A stretch of DNA of 12,546 nt from Byssothecium circinans (taxonomy: Eukaryota > Ascomycota > Dothideomycetes > Pleosporales > Massarinaceae), in the NCBI GenBank assembly GCA_010015675.1, contig ML976977.1:578101-590646 (forward strand). The letters run 5' to 3'. Below, piece after piece: positions 9,778 to 12,546 of this stretch. A program made the position numbers and the translations under genes. The notes under the pieces were generated by a model, which saw nothing but the letters and a program-made list of their open reading frames with translations, was not told the origin of the DNA and ran no database searches. The first letter of the stretch is position 1, and every line of letters begins with the position of its first letter.

Positions 9778-9809
9778 ATTACTCGATAGAAACCTTTGTG
9801 ATCGAGTAA
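9778..9809. repeat. Perfect 9-bp inverted repeat (hairpin)
   Basis: TTACTCGAT (9779-9787) and ATCGAGTAA (9801-9809) are perfect reverse complements around a 13-base spacer. They could form a stem-loop or a spaced palindromic binding site. The left arm with its preceding A also pairs with a distant copy at 10238-10247. Confidence 0.75.
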
Positions 9810-10232
9810 ACGCTGACCGCCTCACAGCTTCCGACTTTTGGTACTCTTTCGGATTTGGCCGAGCGTCGCTATTCTAGCTGCTGTTAAATTGGACGGGCTA
9901 AAGCAAATTGGGCTGGATACTCAATGGTTTCATTCGGTAATGGTTGTAATTTTGCGGCAGTTCCCAGAGAAGCAGAGGAGGAATCTCCCGGAACTGCTTG
10001 TGAAAGGTGGAGGTGAGGACGTCCGGTCTGTAAACGTGCTGACGACATCAAATTAGAGGCCAACGTCTGCACTTTCTACCAACACCTAAAAAACATCAGC
10101 GCTCGAACTGCATGAACAGAGCCACGAGAGCGGCCACTGATCGTCGGTAAAGCATCCTTGCACGCCGCGGAGATGCGCTTTCGTTGAGTTCGGCGCGGCT
10201 AGGACACCTCCGACGACTGTGGGTGAGACCGT

Positions 10233-10247
10233 TTTTGATCGAGTAAT
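10233..10247 (-). repeat. Distant inverted copy, ATCGAGTAAT
   Basis: ATCGAGTAAT at 10238-10247 is the exact reverse complement of ATTACTCGAT at 9778-9787. The two ends enclose 470 bp, the size of a miniature inverted-repeat element. Its left flank TTTTTGATCGAGTAA also resembles TTTGTGATCGAGTAA, which ends at 9809. No clear target-site duplication is visible outside the pair. Confidence 0.55.
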
Positions 10248-10733
10248 AGAATCCTTCTTCCTGCTTCCGAAGTCGAGCTCGCCCCTAGTCACGCATCGTG
10301 GGACCCAACAAAGGCCAAATGGCAGTCGAAAGGCATTCTAGCCTGCATATTACGCCTGCCAGGATTTGTAACGCACAACGGACCTCGCAGCAGCAGCGCG
10401 CAAAACACTCGGATGTGGCTTGAAGGGTATTTCTCTTACGTTGCACGCACACTTCCTTAGCAGGACGTTGAAACGTGAAGAAAGCTCGTTGCCTCGTTTA
10501 TCTTATGCTAGCTCAAAGAAGTTTCGAGGGCTCGGTATATGCAGTGGAAAGTGAGACTGAAAGCGAGCTGGAATGTGTGACCCTTGACCATTAGATTCTG
10601 TCTAGAGTGGGAAAGAAAGCTCAGCTAAGCATTATATCGATGAGCAAGGGCCGCTCGCTCTTCCCGTCTCGCATGATTGAGTCGTCGAACCGAACTTGTA
10701 CGTGATAATAGCCCGAAGAATAAGGCCGAGCCA

Positions 10734-11955
10734 TCAGGATTGGCGCCTCCAGTTGATGCTATCACGGGCCTTGGCATATCCATCAAGTGTCGATTGCTTC
10801 CTCTGAGGAGCTGCCGTCTTCGCCAGCTTGGCTTCACTCAACATCTTGTGACTCGAATGCAAGCTCGCTCGGAGACCGTAATCGTCTGCCGTCTGTCGAT
10901 AAACGCCGATCAATGTGTACGAATCAGACTTGTAGTGGATGGGTCGCCCAGAGCCGACCACGCCCATGGAGACTAGTTCCTGAAGGACTCGAAGGATATC
11001 TTCCTTGTCTCTGAAGTCCTTCGTATAGACACAAATGAGTCGTTCGCCGTCTTCCCCGTTGTCTGGAGCCACCTTTGCACTTGACCCAAGGCGGTTATTG
11101 ATCACAGCATCGACTATGAGACGCCAGATCCGGCTGACATCATCTAGCCCTGGGAACAACATCCACTATTGTTTGTCGTTAGAACAGCCTACTCAAGCTT
11201 TTATGGTATGGGGCAATCAGTTTCCTTACCTTGCCAGATAGGACGTTCGTCTCGACCGCGAGATCAGTGATGCGTTGCTGGAGTAGCTTTGCCTCATCGT
11301 TTAGCTGTTGTGTGGTGGTTCCTTTGCCTTTGGCTTTCCCTGGGTCCTTAGCCTGGATGTCCTTTCTCTTTTGGAGAGATTCTGCGAGCAATTGGCGCCC
11401 GCGAACTTCGTACCTAAGTACAATGATTCCAGTCAATTAAATGTGCTCAAATAGGGCATACATATCATCCCGTTATATAAACCGTGTGGCCAGTGTCTAA
11501 AGGAAGCGGGTTGTACCTACTCTGCAGTTAAGACTGGCGACCGAGTCTTGCCGTTGCTTCGAGCGTATGGATTGTAGACCCATATCCAGTCGTACACTTG
11601 GCCGGACGCGGTGAGAGGAGGCAGGCGCTTCACGAACTCGTCCGCTGATTCACCTAGTTGCCAGCTATCCATTCGACCTTCGCCAGGGTTGAAGAGGGCT
11701 GTTGTAGGCGCTGAGGATGTCATTTTCTGACTCTCGTTGAGAATGACGTTCAGGTTATTCTGATGAGTCGCCCAGAAGGTATGCGTGCTGTAGTCTTCGC
11801 CGAGCAAGCACAAACGTTGTTGGTTGTCGTCGTCGCCTAGAGCTGAGATCAGTAAGGCTGAAAGTGGGTGGGGCATGCGTTGTACACATACCGTAGAAGC
11901 TCGAATCATCAGAGATCCACCCGTCGCCATCAACCATCATCTCCTCCGCCCCCAT
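10734..11955 (-). CDS. DUF1917 (BLES03/C11orf68-like) family protein
   Basis: Exons 11955-11892, 11836-11521, 11413-11230 and 11165-10734 keep phase through three introns (55, 107 and 64 nt) and give 331 residues. The N-terminus has a short acidic part with WISDDSSFYG. The domain follows: MDSWQLGESADEFVKRLPPL, YDWIWVYNPY, a charged helical insert (RGRQLLAESLQKRKDIQ, then LLQQRITDLAVE), SGKWMLFPGLDDVSRIWRLI, INNRLGSSAKVAPD and ERLICVYTKDFRDKEDILRV. These are the marks I associate with the DUF1917 family, whose human member C11orf68/BLES03 has an eIF4E-like fold; the function is not established. The C-terminus is basic and ends soon after QSTLDGYA (312-319), similar to a PCNA-binding box but lacking the last aromatic residue. 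The first acceptor is ambiguous: CTCAG six bases upstream of the chosen CTCTAG also keeps frame. The chosen one restores SSFYGDDD and leaves a normal branch-to-acceptor distance. The family call is from memory of its motifs. Confidence 0.78.
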
Positions 11956-12233
11956 TTTGACGTCGATGAAGGACGAAGAGCATCCTCAAGTGAACGAGAT
12001 AAAGATAGTTTCAAGTATTCCTCCTGATTGACCTTCAAGAAATGATGTGCCATTTTTGAGTTCAGGAAATGACCAGGATGGCTCCTACCGCTCTGGGGTT
12101 CTGCCGCCCACGCGATTAAAACAATTCGCCGCACACCATACTGTGGCTCACCACCTGATGCACGGCCCCACCTCATGCACGATTTCGGATGCCTACACCC
12201 GATTACTTTTAAGGCTCTACAACCACATATATA
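11956..12233. promoter_or_regulatory. Upstream region of the DUF1917 gene
   Basis: These 278 bases hold the promoter and 5' leader of the minus-strand DUF1917 gene and end at the transposon boundary. The last part is AT-rich (CATATATA before the TA at 12232-12233). No gene is supported; the open frames here on both strands are short and unrecognised. Confidence 0.5.
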
Positions 12234-12546
12234 CAGTAAAATCACGAGATTTTTTGGTGTAGCAATCGGAGGAGCTGCCTGAAAGTGCTCAGGAGGTTGT
12301 TTATGTACGGAAGCGCTTTGGTAGCTCTATTTTACGTGTGCGGCGTGATCTGGCTGGTGTGGGGGCCACATCCACGATCAATAAAAAATCCACATCAACA
12401 TCCTCCTCATCAACAGAGAACTCAGGAGAAGGCGTAGGAGCTCTTTGTTTACCTTTTTTTGATGCCTTAAGGTTGTTTTTGAGTTGTTTGTTTACCTCAC
12501 GTGCGATCCGCGCTTCTTCCTTTTTAGCTGCTTTTTTCCGCTGCTC
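12234..12546 (-). mobile_element. Terminal part of a pogo/Fot1-type Tc1-mariner DNA transposon
   Basis: The element appears to start at 12234 with CAGTAAAATCACGAGATTTT directly after the dinucleotide TA at 12232-12233, the target that Tc1/mariner and pogo elements duplicate. CAGT is a common first tetranucleotide of such terminal inverted repeats. A transposase reading frame on the minus strand ends 68 bases inside this boundary and runs off the right edge. The other terminal repeat, the second TA and the catalytic core are outside the window, so the exact family and repeat length cannot be given. Confidence 0.7.
12301..12546 (-). CDS. Transposase, C-terminal fragment (partial at window edge)
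   Basis: From the window edge the minus strand is open for 81 codons to a TAA at 12303-12301. There is no start in view because the 5' part lies outside. The peptide begins with a highly charged helix (EQRKKAAKKEEARIAREVNK), then KGKQRAPTPSPEF, an acidic patch (VDEEDVDVDF) and a basic end RSRRTRKIELPKRFRT. Fungal pogo/Fot1-type DDE transposases typically close with such a Lys/Glu-rich coiled tail and a TR...LPxRF ending; that is family knowledge, and the catalytic DDE residues are not visible here. The frame has no internal stop or frameshift, so this copy may be young or still intact. Which strand the element favours relative to the DUF1917 gene has no functional meaning that I can see. Confidence 0.68.
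   Translation of the reverse strand, partial: EQRKKAAKKEEARIAREVNKQLKNNLKASKKGKQRAPTPSPEFSVDEEDVDVDFLLIVDVAPTPARSRRTRKIELPKRFRT

Larger units (their letters stand above)
8639..10733. other. About 2.1 kb without a recognisable gene
   Basis: This interval separates the allantoinase start from the 3' end of the DUF1917 gene. Open frames on both strands are at most about 100 codons, share no family I recognise and cannot be joined into a convincing spliced gene. The first few hundred bases must hold the allantoinase promoter. The rest has mixed base composition, without the strong AT bias of heavily RIP-mutated DNA. The one structured signal is the set of TTACTCGAT / ATCGAGTAA copies listed separately. 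A non-coding RNA, a fast-evolving small gene or a decayed short transposon cannot be excluded. Confidence 0.55.

Noticed and set aside
819..12546. A biosynthetic or functional gene cluster
   Set aside because: The five genes serve unrelated housekeeping roles in different compartments and lie in mixed orientations; no shared pathway is visible.

Overview
The window looks like a piece of the nuclear genome of a filamentous ascomycete, probably a Dothideomycete-like mould (the class is inference). Coding exons are separated by short introns of 50 to 107 nt. These have GTAAGT-like donors, CTAAC/CTGAC-type branch sites and AG acceptors. Five complete host genes can be assembled exon by exon with consistent reading phase. 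A DNA transposon is cut off by the right edge.

Layout. 1-60: start of an array of 20-bp tandem repeats. 61-818: AT-rich gene-free DNA with a tRNA-like A-box, then the promoter side of gene 1. 819-2478 (+): mitochondrial succinyl-CoA:3-ketoacid CoA-transferase (SCOT), 3 exons, 517 aa. 2947-4472 (-): Emp46/47-like L-type lectin cargo receptor, 3 exons, 466 aa, convergent with SCOT. 5400-6473 (+): prohibitin-2, 3 exons, 309 aa, divergent from the lectin gene. 6919-8638 (-): allantoinase, 3 exons, 531 aa, convergent with prohibitin-2. 8639-10733: about 2.1 kb without a recognisable gene, but with four copies of the 9-mer TTACTCGAT / ATCGAGTAA. 10734-11955 (-): DUF1917 (BLES03/C11orf68-like) protein, 4 exons, 331 aa. 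12234-12546: terminal piece of a pogo/Fot1-type Tc1-mariner transposon. It has a TA|CAGT boundary, and the last 81 codons of its transposase are read on the minus strand up to the window edge.

The genes do not form a pathway cluster. SCOT and prohibitin-2 are mitochondrial (ketone-body/acyl-CoA metabolism and inner-membrane scaffold). The lectin works in ER-Golgi traffic, allantoinase in purine/ureide nitrogen recycling, and the DUF1917 protein has no assigned role. This is ordinary housekeeping gene order next to repeat-bearing intergenic DNA. I found no convincing undescribed multi-gene system. The least explained signals are the ATTACTCGAT inverted repeats, the edge tandem repeat, the tRNA-like relic and the transposon end.
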